From the NCBI RefSeq assembly GCF_002154335.2, contig NZ_MTPX02000039.1:56043-120042 (forward strand): DNA of 64,000 nucleotides. Reading direction: 5' to 3'. Made by a program: the position numbers and the translations under genes. This DNA comes from Actinomyces ruminis. Its GTDB lineage: Bacteria > Actinomycetota > Actinomycetes > Actinomycetales > Actinomycetaceae. The notes under the pieces are model-generated. The model worked only from the letters and a program-made list of their open reading frames with translations, ran no database searches and had not been told where the DNA came from. Of the stretch, positions 54,671 through 64,000 are shown in pieces (within the stretch, counting starts at the first letter, position 1; the number at the start of each line of letters is the position of its first letter).

Positions 54671-55723
54671 ATGGCGACCATGCAGGACGTGGCCCGGCGG
54701 GCCAATGTCGCCGTGTCAACTGTCTCTTACACCCTTTCTGGCGCGCGCCCAGTGGCCCCAGAGACCGCCCGACGCATCCGCGCCGCAATGGAGGAACTCA
54801 ACTACCAGCCGAACGCCATGGCACGCGGGCTGGCCAGCCGCCGCTCCCATACCCTGGCCATGACCTTCCCCAACTTCGACACCGCCATGGGCGAAACCGT
54901 CTTCGAGATCGTCCGCGGTGCTCAGCACGAGGCCTCCCGCAACGGCTACAACCTCGCCATCTGGCCGCTGGAGGATGCCGAGGCCGGTGCCGAGCTAGTC
55001 AAACTGGTGCGGCAGGGCAAGGCCGACGGCGTACTGCTGGTTGAGGTCGGGGTGGAGGACCCGCGGGTCACCGCACTCAAGCGTGCCCGGCTGCCGTTCG
55101 TCATGGTCGGGCGCACTGCGGACCCGACCGGCCTGGCATACGTAGACATCGACTTCGAACGCACGGTCGACGACGCCATCGGCGAGCTGTACCGCCTGGG
55201 TCACCGGCATATCGCCTTCATTGGGCGTCCCGCATCTCAGACGGAGGCGGGCTACGGTCCGGCCGTCAGGGGCAGACAGGGATATCTGCGCGCGGTGAGC
55301 AATCGTGCGCTGGCGCCGCTTGCCTATGACTGCGATGCCAGTCCGCAAGCCGGTCAGGCCATGGCCCGCACTCTGATGGGGCGCGAGGACCCACCCACCG
55401 GCGTCGTCGTCATGAACGATCTGGCCGCACTCGGTCTGCTTGCCGGACTGCATGCCATGGGACTGCGGGTGCCCAGGGATGTCTCCGTGGTCGGCGCGGT
55501 CTCCTCACCAACGCTCGGCGCCATGACGGTACCCACGCTGACCACGACGCATGCTCCCGGCGAGCGCATGGGCGCCTTCGCCACCCGCGCCCTACTGGCG
55601 ATCCTCGACGAGAAGCTCGACCCCGCCGATTGCCATCAACTGGTCACCTGCACGGTGGTCGAGGGCGAGAGCCTCGGTCCTGCGCCGCAGCCGCCCCGAA
55701 TAGGCCGGCTGTCCAGCGGCTAG
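54671..55723 (+). CDS. LacI-family transcriptional regulator
   Basis: 350 residues. Helix-turn-helix MATMQDVARRANVAVSTVSY followed by the LacI hinge (APETARRIRAAMEELNYQPN, MARGLASRRS) and a sugar-binding domain (TLAMTFPNFDTAMGETVFEI, GVVVMNDLAALGLLAGLHAM, VSVVGAVSSPTLGAMTVPTL). GGAGG lies 6 bases before the ATG. It heads a cluster with a sugar transporter and a GH31 glycosidase, so its effector is probably a xylose-containing oligosaccharide or product. Operator palindromes lie upstream. Confidence 0.9.
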   Translation: MATMQDVARRANVAVSTVSYTLSGARPVAPETARRIRAAMEELNYQPNAMARGLASRRSHTLAMTFPNFDTAMGETVFEIVRGAQHEASRNGYNLAIWPLEDAEAGAELVKLVRQGKADGVLLVEVGVEDPRVTALKRARLPFVMVGRTADPTGLAYVDIDFERTVDDAIGELYRLGHRHIAFIGRPASQTEAGYGPAVRGRQGYLRAVSNRALAPLAYDCDASPQAGQAMARTLMGREDPPTGVVVMNDLAALGLLAGLHAMGLRVPRDVSVVGAVSSPTLGAMTVPTLTTTHAPGERMGAFATRALLAILDEKLDPADCHQLVTCTVVEGESLGPAPQPPRIGRLSSG

Positions 55724-55831
55724 AGCGAGCGGCTCATAACGTCCGCGGAAAACCCACATCTCCCGGCTCCGACCGCGCCGGGCTCCACCACCACGCCCAT
55801 TTACGGACACTCAATGAAGAGGAATCACATC

Positions 55832-57145
55832 ATGAGACGCAGGAACTTCAACGCCCTCCTGGCCGCCGCAGCCGCCACCGGACTGCTCGGCCCGACATTG
55901 TCCGCTTGCGGCTCCTCCGGGTCCTCCGGAGGAGGATCGGACACCTTCACCATCTGGGACTACGAGTCCGACGACTCCGCCATGGGGCAGGCCTGGGCCC
56001 GCGCGGTGGAGATCTTCAAGGAGCAGCATCCAGAGGTCACCGTCAAAATCGAGGACCAGACCTTCGAGCAACTGCAGAAGAACGCCAAGATCGTCCTGAC
56101 CGGGGACGATGTCCCAGACATCATGGAGTACAACAAGGGCAACTCCACCTCTGGGCAGCTCGCCTCCCAGGGGCTCATCGAGCCTCTCACCGAGCAGGCG
56201 ACCGAACGCGGCTGGGACGCCAAGCTCGCCGCATCCCTGCAGACCACCGCCCGCTACACCGAGGACGGGCTAATGGGCGACGGCGACTGGTATGGGGTTC
56301 CCAACTACGGCGAGTACGTGTTCGTCTACTACAACCAGGACATGTTCGAAGCCCAGGGGCTAAGCGTGCCTACCACCCTGGAGGAGTTCGAGGCCGTATG
56401 CGACGCCTTCGTAGCCGCCGGGCAGATCCCGCTGGCCGAGGCCGGCTCGGAGTACCCCATGGGGCAGCTCTGGTACCAGCTGGTTCTCTCCCACGCCGAT
56501 CGCTCCTTCGTCAACGCCTACCAACTCTTCGAAGGCGACGTCGACTGGACCGCCGACCCGATCAAGGCCGGCACCGACAAGCTCGTGGAGTGGATCGATA
56601 AGGGGTACGTAGCCGCCGACTCCGCCGGCCTGACCGCCGAGGACGCCGGCACCGCCTTCATCAACGGCAGCTACCCTATGTTCGTCTCCGGTTCCTGGTG
56701 GTTCGGGCGGATCGTCGGGGACATGGCCGACAAGAACTGGGATCAGTTCCTCTTCCCGGGCACGGACCTGTTCCCGGGCTCCTCCGGGAACCTGTGGGTG
56801 GTGCCGACCAACGCCAAGAACAAGGAACTCGCCTACGACTTCATTGACATCACCCTGTCCGACGAGGTTCAGGCGATTCTCGGCGAGAAGGGCGGGCTGC
56901 CGGTGACCGGCGACCCCTCTGCCATTGAGGATGAAAAGACCCGCACCATGACGGAGAACTTCGCCCAGATCAACGAGCAGGACGGCCTGGCCTTCTACCC
57001 GGACTGGCCGGTGGCGGGCTTCTACGACCAGATTGTCTCCGCCATGCAGTCCCTCATCAACGGCTCCAAGACCGGTGCCGAGGTCCTGGCCGACCTGCAG
57101 GCCGCCTACGACGAGGGCAAGGCCGATATGGGCATCGAGGGCTGA
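55832..57145 (+). CDS. sugar ABC transporter binding lipoprotein (family 1)
   Basis: 437 residues. Signal peptide MRRRNFNALLAAAAATGLLG with lipobox TLSAC, a Gly/Ser linker, then a maltose/oligosaccharide-type binding fold: FTIWDYESDDSAMGQAW, TGDDVPDIMEYNKGN, DWYGVPNYGEYVFVYYNQDM, PMFVSGSWWFGRIVGDMADK. The start ATG 55832 has GAGGAA about 9 bases upstream; ATG 55814 is in frame but adds residues before the signal peptide. Ligand probably an alpha-xyloside, from the GH31 neighbour. Confidence 0.88.
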   Translation: MRRRNFNALLAAAAATGLLGPTLSACGSSGSSGGGSDTFTIWDYESDDSAMGQAWARAVEIFKEQHPEVTVKIEDQTFEQLQKNAKIVLTGDDVPDIMEYNKGNSTSGQLASQGLIEPLTEQATERGWDAKLAASLQTTARYTEDGLMGDGDWYGVPNYGEYVFVYYNQDMFEAQGLSVPTTLEEFEAVCDAFVAAGQIPLAEAGSEYPMGQLWYQLVLSHADRSFVNAYQLFEGDVDWTADPIKAGTDKLVEWIDKGYVAADSAGLTAEDAGTAFINGSYPMFVSGSWWFGRIVGDMADKNWDQFLFPGTDLFPGSSGNLWVVPTNAKNKELAYDFIDITLSDEVQAILGEKGGLPVTGDPSAIEDEKTRTMTENFAQINEQDGLAFYPDWPVAGFYDQIVSAMQSLINGSKTGAEVLADLQAAYDEGKADMGIEG

Positions 57146-57147
57146 CC

Positions 57148-58079
57148 ATGCGCGCCCGAACCGGAGGGCCCTCGCGCCGCAGATCGCGGAGTCTGGCCTA
57201 CCTTCCTACCTCATTCCGGGAGCGGTCTGCTTCACCATCATCATTCTGGTGCCGCTGGCGCTGAACGTCTGGTACTCGCTCAACAGCTGGAAGGGCGGTA
57301 TGTCGCCGATGCGGTTCATCGGGCTGGACAACTATGCCCGGCTGCTGGATGACGCCAAGTTCTGGGCGTCTTTCCGTAACTCGTTGTCGATGATCGTGGC
57401 CATGGTCATCATCCCGACACTTATCGGGCTGGTGCTGGCGGCGGTGCTTTTCGACTACATCGGCAAGCACTTTGGCTCCCGTACCGCCGCGACGCTGCGT
57501 GCCATGTACTACCTGCCGCAGATCCTGCCGATTTCCGTGGCAGGCATTGTGTGGAACTGGATCCTGAACTCCCAGACGGGGGCGATCAACACGATTCTGC
57601 GTGGTCTGGGTGTCGCCGATCCGCCCAACTGGCTGGGATCCACCTCGACGGCGTTGGGCTCGGTCATGTTCGTGCTCATCTGGATCCAGATCGGCTACCC
57701 GACCGTCATCTTCATGTCCGCCCTGCAGCGGGTGGATCCGGAGTTGTACGAGGCGGCCGAGCTCGACGGCGCGGGCTGGTTCGCGCGTTTCCGCGCCATC
57801 ACCGTGCCGCAGATCCGGCCGGAGACATTCGTCATCGTGCTGACCTGCACGATCGCGGCGCTGAAGGTGTTCGCTCCCATCTACGTGCTCACCCGCGGCG
57901 GCCCGGAGAGTTCCACCCTGGTGCCGAGCTACTACTCCTACCTGAACTTCTTCGACAAGTCGAAGGTCGGCTACGGCGCCGCCATTTCAACCGTGCTCAC
58001 AATCGTCATCATCGTCATCGCCGGCGTCATTCAGGTCTTCCAGAACCGCAGTGCCCGCCGCGAGGAGGAGGGACGCTGA
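57148..58079 (+). CDS. sugar ABC transporter permease 1 (MalF type; frameshift near start)
   Basis: About 310 residues. The membrane frame has no start codon before IAESGLPSYLIPGAVCFTII. ATG 57148, two bases after the binding-protein stop, joins it if one base is restored near 57165 (MRART/GRALAPQIAESG). Helices include ALRAMYYLPQILPISVAGIV, and the EAA coupling loop is YEAAELDGAGWFARFRAITV. It pairs with permease 2. No ATPase is encoded in the cluster, so a shared MsmK-like ATPase elsewhere must energise it. Confidence 0.86.
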
Positions 58080-58080
58080 T

Positions 58081-59013
58081 ATGCCTGACACCGTTCTTGG
58101 CTCAGCATCTGCGGGCACTCGCGTGGCGGGCACAACCAAACGCGCCCTGACGCTGAAACCGGAAGCGGTCACCCGCAAAAAGGACCGCTTCCATCGGGGT
58201 GCCGGACGCTGGATCGTGCTCGCCGTCGTCGGCCTGTTCGCGCTGCTCATGGTGGCCCCGTTCCTGCTGATGGTCATCAACGCCTTCAAATCTCCGGCTG
58301 ACTACTCCGGCGGCAGTCCGCTGTCCTTGCCGAAGCAGATCTACACCGACGGCCTGGCCTACTTCTGGCAGCGAGTCAACTTCCCCGTCAAACTGTGGAA
58401 CTCCATCTGGACCTCGGCGCTGGTGGCCGTGGCCGGCACCCTGCTCTCGCTGCTGAACGCCTACGCCATCGGCGTGGGCCGGGTGCGGGGGCGCGCCTGG
58501 ATCGTGGCCGTGTTCATGATCGCCAACATGCTGCCGCAGGAGGGGCTGATCTACCCCCTGTTCACCATGGCGCAGCGGGTCGGACTCACCGACAACCCGT
58601 GGTCGATCGTCATCATCTTCACGGTCATTCAGTCGGCCTTCGGCACCTACCTGCTGTCCTCCGTGCTGGGCACCTTCCCGCGCGCCCTGCTGGAGGCGGC
58701 CGAGCTCGACGGCGCCGGCCGCTGGCAGATCCTGTGGCGGGTGGTCTACCCGATCGTGCGCCCCACCATGAGTGTGCTCGCGATCTTCTTCTTCATTTGG
58801 ACGTGGAACGAGTTCTTCATTCCCCTGGTGATGCTAACCAGCAATGACAATCAGACGGTGCCGATCGCCCTGTCCAGCCTGCAGGGGGACCGCATGCTTG
58901 ACGTGCCCACCCTCAACGCCGGCGCCCTCGTCTCGCTTGTTCCTACTTTCCTGTTCTTCCTCTTCTTCCAGCGCACCCTGACCCGCGGCGTCACCGCCGG
59001 CGCGGTCAAGTAA
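58081..59013 (+). CDS. sugar ABC transporter permease 2 (MalG type)
   Basis: 310 residues, unbroken. An N-terminal Thr/Ala/Lys-rich segment of ~45 residues precedes six helices (WIVLAVVGLFALLMVAPFLL first). The EAA loop is LLEAAELDGAGRWQILWRVV. The end FFQRTLTRGVTAGAVK is typical for MalG-type proteins. ATG 58081 overlaps the stop region of permease 1 by position (gap of one base). Confidence 0.92.
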   Translation: MPDTVLGSASAGTRVAGTTKRALTLKPEAVTRKKDRFHRGAGRWIVLAVVGLFALLMVAPFLLMVINAFKSPADYSGGSPLSLPKQIYTDGLAYFWQRVNFPVKLWNSIWTSALVAVAGTLLSLLNAYAIGVGRVRGRAWIVAVFMIANMLPQEGLIYPLFTMAQRVGLTDNPWSIVIIFTVIQSAFGTYLLSSVLGTFPRALLEAAELDGAGRWQILWRVVYPIVRPTMSVLAIFFFIWTWNEFFIPLVMLTSNDNQTVPIALSSLQGDRMLDVPTLNAGALVSLVPTFLFFLFFQRTLTRGVTAGAVK

Positions 59014-59024
59014 AGGAACCCGCT

Positions 59025-61357
59025 ATGAAGTTCTCCAACGGCTATTGGCTCGACCGCTCCGGTTACACCGTGGAAAAGGCCCGCGGTCTGCTCGACCTAT
59101 CCGTCGGCGCCGCCCACTGCGGCGACACCGGCAGCACTGTTCACGCATACGCCCCGGTCCGCCCGGTCTCCGGCCGTGGCGACACCTTGAACGTGGCGTT
59201 GCTGTCGGCGACCTTCACCGCCGTCGCCGACGGCGTCATCAAGGTGGAACTGGTCAACCACCGCGGCGTGCGCGACCGCGGGCCGCACTTTGAGGTGACC
59301 ACGCCGGATGGATACCGGGGGGAGGTGGAGCAGGCGCCGGGCGGCGTCACCCTGCGGGCCGGAGCGCTGGCCGTGACCCTGCGCGAGGGGGAGGACTGGA
59401 CAGCTGTCTTCAGCTCAGCCGGGCGTCGGCTGACGGCGAGCCTGCCGCGCGCCGTCGCCCACGTCGTCGGACCGGACGGAACCAGCTACATGCGCGAGCA
59501 GCTCTCCCTGCGACCGGGGGAGCGGGTGTACGGGCTGGGGGAGCGCTTCGGTGCCTTCACCAAGAACGGCCAGAGCGTGGACATCTGGAACGAGGACGGC
59601 GGCACCGCCTCCGAGCAGGCCTACAAGAATATCCCCTTCTACCTCACCAGCGCCGGCTACGGCGTGTTCGTCGCCGAGGCCGGCGGGGTGTCCTTCGAGG
59701 TCGGCAGTGAGGTGACCACCCGCGTGCAGTTCTCCGTGGAGGGCGAGCGGTTGACCTACTACGTGATCGACGGGCCGAGCCCGAAGGACGTGCTGCGCCG
59801 CTACACGGCGCTGACCGGCCGCGCCCCGATGCTGCCCACCTGGTCCTTCGGGTTGTGGCTGACCACCTCCTTCACCACCGACTACGACGAGCGCACTGTC
59901 ATGTCATTCATCGAGGGCATGGAGCAGCGGGGCCTGCCGCTGAGCGTCTTCCACTTCGACACTTTCTGGATGCGCAGGTTCCACTGGTGCGACTTCGTGT
60001 GGGACCCCGCCACCTTCCCCGATCCGGCCGGAATGCTGGCGCGCATCAAGGCCCGCGGCCTGCGCGTATGTGTGTGGGTCAACCCCTACATCGCCCAGCG
60101 CTCGGCCCTGTTCGAGGAGGGCGTCGCGCGCGGCTATCTGGTGCGCACCACCGCCGGCGATGTGTGGCAGACCGACCTGTGGCAGGCGGGCATGGCCCTG
60201 GTCGACTTCACTAACCCCGACGCCGTCGCCTGGTATCGCAGCAAGCTCCAGGCGTTGCTGGACATGGGCGTGGACTGCTTCAAGACCGACTTCGGGGAGC
60301 GGATCCCGGTGCGGGGCATCGCCTGGCACGACGGCTCGGACCCGGAGAAGATGCACAACTACTACACGCACTTGTACAACCGCACCGTCTTCGACCTGCT
60401 GCGCGAGCAGCGCGGTGAGGGGGAGGCGGTCCTGTTCGCCCGCTCCGCCACCGCGGGCGGCCAGCAGTTCCCGGTGCACTGGGGCGGCGACAACGAGTCC
60501 ACCTACGCTCCATGGGGGAGACACTGCGCGGCGGCTTGTCCCTGTGCTCCTCCGGGTTCGCCTACTGGAGTCATGACATCGGCGGCTTCGAGGGCACCCC
60601 GGACCCCGGCGTGTTCAAGCGCTGGCTCGCGTTCGGGCTGCTGTCCTCACACGCCCGCCTGCACGGCTCAAACTCGGTGCGCGTGCCCTGGGCCTTCGAT
60701 GAGGAGGCGGTTGAGGTCGCCCGCCGGTTCATCACCCTGCGGCTCTCGCTCATGCCCTACCTGTACCGGCTGGCGGCGCAGGCCCACGCCACGGGGGTGC
60801 CCATGATGCGGCCCATGTTCCTGGAGTTCCCCGACGACCCAGGGGCCCGCGACGTCGACACCCAGTACATGCTCGGCGACGCCCTGCTGGTGGCGCCCGT
60901 GATGGACGCCGATGGCGAGGCGGAGGTCTACCTGCCCGCGGGAACCTGGACCTCCTGGTGGGACGGAGTGACGGTGGAGGGGCCGCGGTGGGTGCATGAA
61001 TACCACGGGATGGACACCGTTCCCCTGTACGTGCGGCAGGGGAGCGTACTGCCCGTGACGGGACGGGTGGAACGGCCGGAGGACGACTGGGCCGCCGACC
61101 TCACCCTGCGCTGCTTCGGCCTGGTCGACGGCGACGAACGTGAGGTGGTGGTGCCTGCGCACGACGACTGCGCGGCGGTCGCCTTCCACGTCGCCCGCCG
61201 CGACGGCGTGATCACCGCGCGGGCCGACGGCGCTCGCGGGCCGTGGCGGCTGGAGGCGGATGGGCGGAGCGTGTGGGCAGATGGCGATGCGGGAGTGACG
61301 CTGGAGCTCGCAGGATACGCGGCATCGGAGGGGGTCAGCGTGGCGCTCCGCGGATAA
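59025..61357 (+). CDS. yicI: GH31 alpha-xylosidase (one frameshift)
   Basis: About 777 residues, close to E. coli YicI (772). N-terminal beta-sandwich, then the catalytic barrel: nucleophile Asp in CFKTDFGERIP (residue ~422) and acid/base Asp in WGGDNEST (~489). TFWMRRFHWCDFVWDPATF is the substrate-loop region typical of xylosidases. One base is missing near 60508; restoring it joins NESTYA to SMGETLRGGLSLCSSGFAYW. YicI-type enzymes release xylose from alpha-xylosides such as isoprimeverose from xyloglucan. Lies 11 bp after permease 2. The 3' end overlaps the convergent lipoprotein gene by 23 bp. Confidence 0.88.
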
Positions 61358-61877
61358 TGAGCCAGCCACGTCCCAGTGGGCGTTCAAGCACAAGAATTAC
61401 CCCGTCAAAGCTTCTTTTCCAGGGGTTGCTGATGGCGCTCAGGTCAACATCCTCCAAGCCATCCATTTCCTGGGTGGCCTGTGGGTAGTTTTCAATGAGC
61501 TCTCCGGGGGAATTGGTGTTGTTGGTGACGTAGTCGCGTATGGCTTGGTCTTCGGCGGTGAAGGCGATGATGTAGCCCCAGCCCCCGGGGTAGTTTTCCG
61601 CAAAGTTGGTGGATGGGGAGACTGAGAGGACTTCGGCGTCCTCGGGCAACTCGTGCCCTTGGCCGATGGCCAGGATGTCATCCAGGTGCTCCGTATCCGC
61701 CGGATAAGGCGCACCCTCCTGGTAGGTGGATGTCATGGTGACCTCCTGAGCAGGGGTGGTTTGGGTAGGTGCGCTTCCGCGGGTGGCTGCGGAACCGCCG
61801 CATGCCGACAGCATCAGCGCGGCGACCAGAACGCCTGCCGCAATCGGCGGCAGCATGAGTTCTCTGAGGTTGGTCAT
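61335..61877 (-). CDS. predicted lipoprotein of a T7SS cargo operon
   Basis: 180 residues. Signal peptide PPIAAGVLVAALMLSAC with lipobox, then a small outside domain rich in E, D, N and P (GWGYIIAFTAEDQAIRDYVT, LEDVDLSAISNPWKRSF). No recognised family. The ATG at 61877 overlaps the stop of the upstream T7SS effector-like gene (ATGA), so the pair is translationally coupled. It might hold or neutralise the effector at the cell surface; this is inference. Confidence 0.65.
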   Translation of the reverse strand: MTNLRELMLPPIAAGVLVAALMLSACGGSAATRGSAPTQTTPAQEVTMTSTYQEGAPYPADTEHLDDILAIGQGHELPEDAEVLSVSPSTNFAENYPGGWGYIIAFTAEDQAIRDYVTNNTNSPGELIENYPQATQEMDGLEDVDLSAISNPWKRSFDGVILVLERPLGRGWLIIRGAPR

Positions 61878-62961
61878 GGCCCGGTCCCGTGTTGAACGGA
61901 CGATTCACCGACGAGGTCGTACTCCTTGGCTAAACCGGCTCTGTGAAGCTCTTGCAACTCTTTGTCGGTAACGGTGATGCCATTAATAGTGGTGGACTTG
62001 TTGCCATCCCAGTTGTACCGATCGGCCACATGCACTCGGTAGTCGTAGGAGTAAGTCCACTCGGCGTTGGAGTCGGTGGGCGGATATACGGTGACGGTAC
62101 CATCGGTGCAGTACTGGTACCCACCCGTTGCCAAAAACCAGTTTTGGTCCTCGTTTTGCTCGGCGTACTCGGGTGTCCATTCGGTGTTGAAAGGGTAGGT
62201 TACTGGTCCTGATATATCCGACTTTTGGGCGTCGGCAACCGCCTGGCTGGCCATCCATTCGGCGTCGGCTTGTGCGTCAACTGGAAGATCAGGCAGGTCG
62301 GTCAGCATATTGTCTACGTTGATGTCCTGTGGTTCTCCGGTGTTTTGTAGATAGTGGTAAAGATTCTTCGAAGCGTCCGGCCACATTGACTCGCACACGC
62401 CCGCTGCTAGGGTTGCGAGTTCGTGTACTACATGATCGTGGGGTGTGGCTATGCGCTGCGCATACTTACCTGATCCTTCGTTTTCAGAATCGCCGGGGTA
62501 CTGCCAAGGGTCCACGCCCGGCATGTCGGCGTGTTCGCTGGGTACCGGATCGCCCCGGCCTGTTGTCGTGCTGCCGCTGCCGTAGCGACGCTCATGTTGC
62601 TCGCCGCGGGGAGGGCCGCGGTGACAGTACCGTCGTCGGCCAGGGTCAAATAAGGGTTGGCGTTGACGTAGTCCTGGCACGCCAAGACCTGACGGCGAAC
62701 CGCGATCAGCCCGTCGCAGGCAGCGGCGGTGGCGGTCTGCAGGGAGTCGACCCGCTCGATGAGCTTGTTGTGTTCGGCGATGCTCGAGCGCAGTGCCGCG
62801 CGCATGGCGCTGACGCCCGAAGACTGCGAGGCCACCTGGCCCAGCGCCAACTCTGCGTCTTCATGCATAGATGACAGGCGCGTGTCCACGGTCTTGAGGG
62901 AATCCGAGGCTTCGGCCATGCCTTCGGGACTCCAGGTGCGGATGTCTGCCCACGTCGCCAT
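61874..62961 (-). CDS. T7SS effector-like protein (one frameshift)
   Basis: About 362 residues after restoring one base near 62555. The helical N-terminal ~165 residues (MATWADIRTWSPEGMAEASD, LSSMHEDAELALGQVASQSS) resemble the secretion domain of ESX-type substrates. The second part starts DPVPSEHADMPGVDPWQYPG and is a polar domain with HVVHELATLAAGVCESMW, EDQNWFLATGGYQYCTDGT and EWTYSYDYRVHVADRYNWDG. No catalytic motif is recognised. It lies between a small helical partner (63306-62965) and a lipoprotein gene, all on one strand. Confidence 0.6.
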
Positions 62962-62964
62962 CGG

Positions 62965-63306
62965 TCAGGCCAGTCCTTTCTCAACCGCCCACTGCGAGAC
63001 CGAACCGGAGGTGGCCCTGGGCGTCAACTCGGCCATAGCCTCATCGTTGGCGTGGTGAGCGGAGGCTAACTCTGAAGTGCCCGAGCTGACGTCCGCATAC
63101 CGGCTGCCCAGTGCGTCGGTCAAGTCCTTGAGTGAGGCAGCGGCCGCGGCTACCGCGCCGGAACTGAGTGAGCCCGGCATCGCCGTCCCGACGTTGCTCA
63201 GGGCGGCTTCAACATCCACGGTTCGCACGTCGCCGTTCAGTGAGCCGAGCCGGGCGGCCAACATCTCCAGATCGCCTGCGACGATGTGAATGAACCCATC
63301 GGACAT
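62965..63306 (-). CDS. small helical ESX-type partner protein
   Basis: 113 residues from ATG 63306 (MSDGFIHIVAGDLEMLAARL); GGAGGAA lies about 8 bases upstream, which decides this start over the longer in-frame ATG at 63333. Helical and Ala/Ser/Leu-rich (SLSSGAVAAAAASLKDLTDA, ASAHHANDEAMAELTPRATS), of WXG100-like size. Only three bases separate it from the effector-like gene, so the two probably form a secreted heterodimer. Confidence 0.65.
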   Translation of the reverse strand: MSDGFIHIVAGDLEMLAARLGSLNGDVRTVDVEAALSNVGTAMPGSLSSGAVAAAAASLKDLTDALGSRYADVSSGTSELASAHHANDEAMAELTPRATSGSVSQWAVEKGLA

Positions 63307-63533
63307 CGGTTGCGTTCCTCCGAAAGGCGACAATTGAGCGCGGCGGCATGACCCAAGGCTCTCCCCGGGCGGCTGACGGCGAAAACGTACGACCGTGGCC
63401 TTTCCTTGTCAAGACCGTTATGTGGGATATGTGGGATGGGTTCTGCTGGAACAGTCTGCATATCGGACAGGTCACATCTGGAGTGTGGTCTGGCAACTGG
63501 TCCATAGAGTCCGTCCACACTAGGGTGGGTGTT

Positions 63534-63893
63534 ATGAAGAGTAAATATATGTACATCGCTGCCGTAGTCCTGTTCGTAGTCGGCGTGGCCATGATCTTCG
63601 TCGAGCACGTCGGGCCGGAACCGGACATCAGCTGCGTCGAGGAGGGGCAGCCGACCTCGGGATACACCTTCGAGGTTGATGGTGAGGAGTGCCCCATAAG
63701 CGTCGAGGACTTCAACGCCATCCTCGAATACGATCGATCGGCGCTGCCGGTGCGCCGCGCGGGCCTGGGGATCGCGGTTGTCGGTATCGGGGTGGGTATT
63801 AGCGGGCTCGTCGTCGGTAGGCGTCAGAAGCGGGCTGCCCGCAACGCCGCCGCGCAGCAGCAGTACGACCTGCCGCAGCAGCCGGGCCGCTGA
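63534..63893 (+). CDS. small two-helix membrane protein
   Basis: 119 residues from ATG 63534 (MKSKYMYIAAVVLFVVGVAM); a longer in-frame start at 63348 would add non-typical Trp-rich sequence with no ribosome-binding site. Two helices (~5-24 and ~79-97) flank an outside loop containing two cysteines (DISCVEEGQPTS, VDGEECPISVED). The tail is basic and Gln-rich. Function unknown. Confidence 0.6.
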   Translation: MKSKYMYIAAVVLFVVGVAMIFVEHVGPEPDISCVEEGQPTSGYTFEVDGEECPISVEDFNAILEYDRSALPVRRAGLGIAVVGIGVGISGLVVGRRQKRAARNAAAQQQYDLPQQPGR

Positions 63894-63906
63894 GCCGACG
63901 CCGCTC

Positions 63907-64000
63907 TCAGCCGAGCTTGAAGCGCGGCGGGGGATCGTGTCGACGAGATCGTGGGCCACGGCCGCCGCCTCGTCCACGGCCGCCCGCCTCGTCCATACCC
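63907..64000 (-). CDS. possible 3' end of a gene entering from the right edge
   Basis: On the minus strand DEAAAVAHDLVDTIPR reads from the window edge, and with one restored base near 63925 it would end RFKLG-stop at 63907. The residue pattern is protein-like and a stop so placed is plausible, but the piece is too short to identify. GC-rich repeats (CCGCCTCGTCCA twice) make chance coding equally possible. Confidence 0.25.
   Translation of the reverse strand, partial: GMDEAGGRGRGGGRGPRSRRHDPPPRFKLG

Noticed and set aside
63237..63977. 246-codon frame on the minus strand opposite the small membrane protein
   Set aside because: It runs antisense across the 63534 gene and the start of the ESX-type partner with no ribosome-binding site; only its first few codons, near the window edge, might belong to a real gene end.

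Overview
The window looks like chromosomal DNA of a high-GC actinobacterium, most plausibly Actinomyces or a close relative. The evidence is strong G/C bias at third codon positions, the radA-disA pair, actinobacterial amino-acid N-acetyltransferase and DtxR-type iron-box signals, WXG-type (type VII secretion) cargo genes and Gly/Gln/Tyr-rich membrane proteins. No rRNA, tRNA, CRISPR array or complete insertion sequence was recognised.

Layout. 0-6 kb (minus): lactate utilisation lutABC, a lipoprotein gene and an LctP lactate permease. 6-15.3 kb: glycerol uptake (glpF, glpK, minus) divergent from the three-subunit glycerol-3-phosphate dehydrogenase glpABC (plus), then a SorC-family regulator and an N-acetyltransferase. 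15.4-27.2 kb: an accessory region of type VII secretion (T7SS) cargo and polymorphic-toxin type genes. It holds a PPE/EspB-like protein, small helical proteins, an ADP-ribosyltransferase-like protein, a SUKH (SMI1/KNR4) immunity-like protein, a 5'-truncated EccC ATPase remnant, a calpain-type protease effector broken at its catalytic motif, and a tandemly duplicated membrane protein that is probably its immunity partner. 27.3-30.5 kb: disA, radA and a small membrane protein. 30.8-36 kb: an iron-siderophore ABC system with two binding proteins and an iron box. 36.3-38.4 kb: transketolase. 38.8-45.6 kb: a sugar ABC transporter with LacI regulator and sugar epimerase/isomerase, less GC-biased than its surroundings. 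46.4-51 kb: a galactitol-type PTS with class II aldolase and DhaK/DhaL. 51-54.3 kb: a membrane AlbA_2 protein, repeat arrays and a second SorC regulator. 54.3-61.4 kb: LacI, sugar ABC transporter and a GH31 alpha-xylosidase. 61.3-63.9 kb: a second small T7SS cargo operon.

Together the metabolic genes describe an organism that burns glycerol, lactate and several imported sugars or glycosides, each set with its own local regulator. The accessory genes point to contact-dependent or secreted toxins exported by a T7SS whose core is not in this window.

Two window-wide observations matter when using this annotation. First, about 25 single-base frameshifts interrupt otherwise well-conserved genes, including housekeeping disA. 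Most are one missing base (often in a GCC/GGC context) and a few are one extra base in a G or C run, which suggests residual sequencing or assembly error, so most are annotated as genes with a frameshift. Second, five gene-free stretches (3.45, 36.1, 52.4, 52.7 and 53.0 kb) carry arrays of one design: a short word repeated every 19-20 bp, then the same word inverted at the same period, with a different word in each array. I do not recognise this element and it is the best candidate here for something undescribed.
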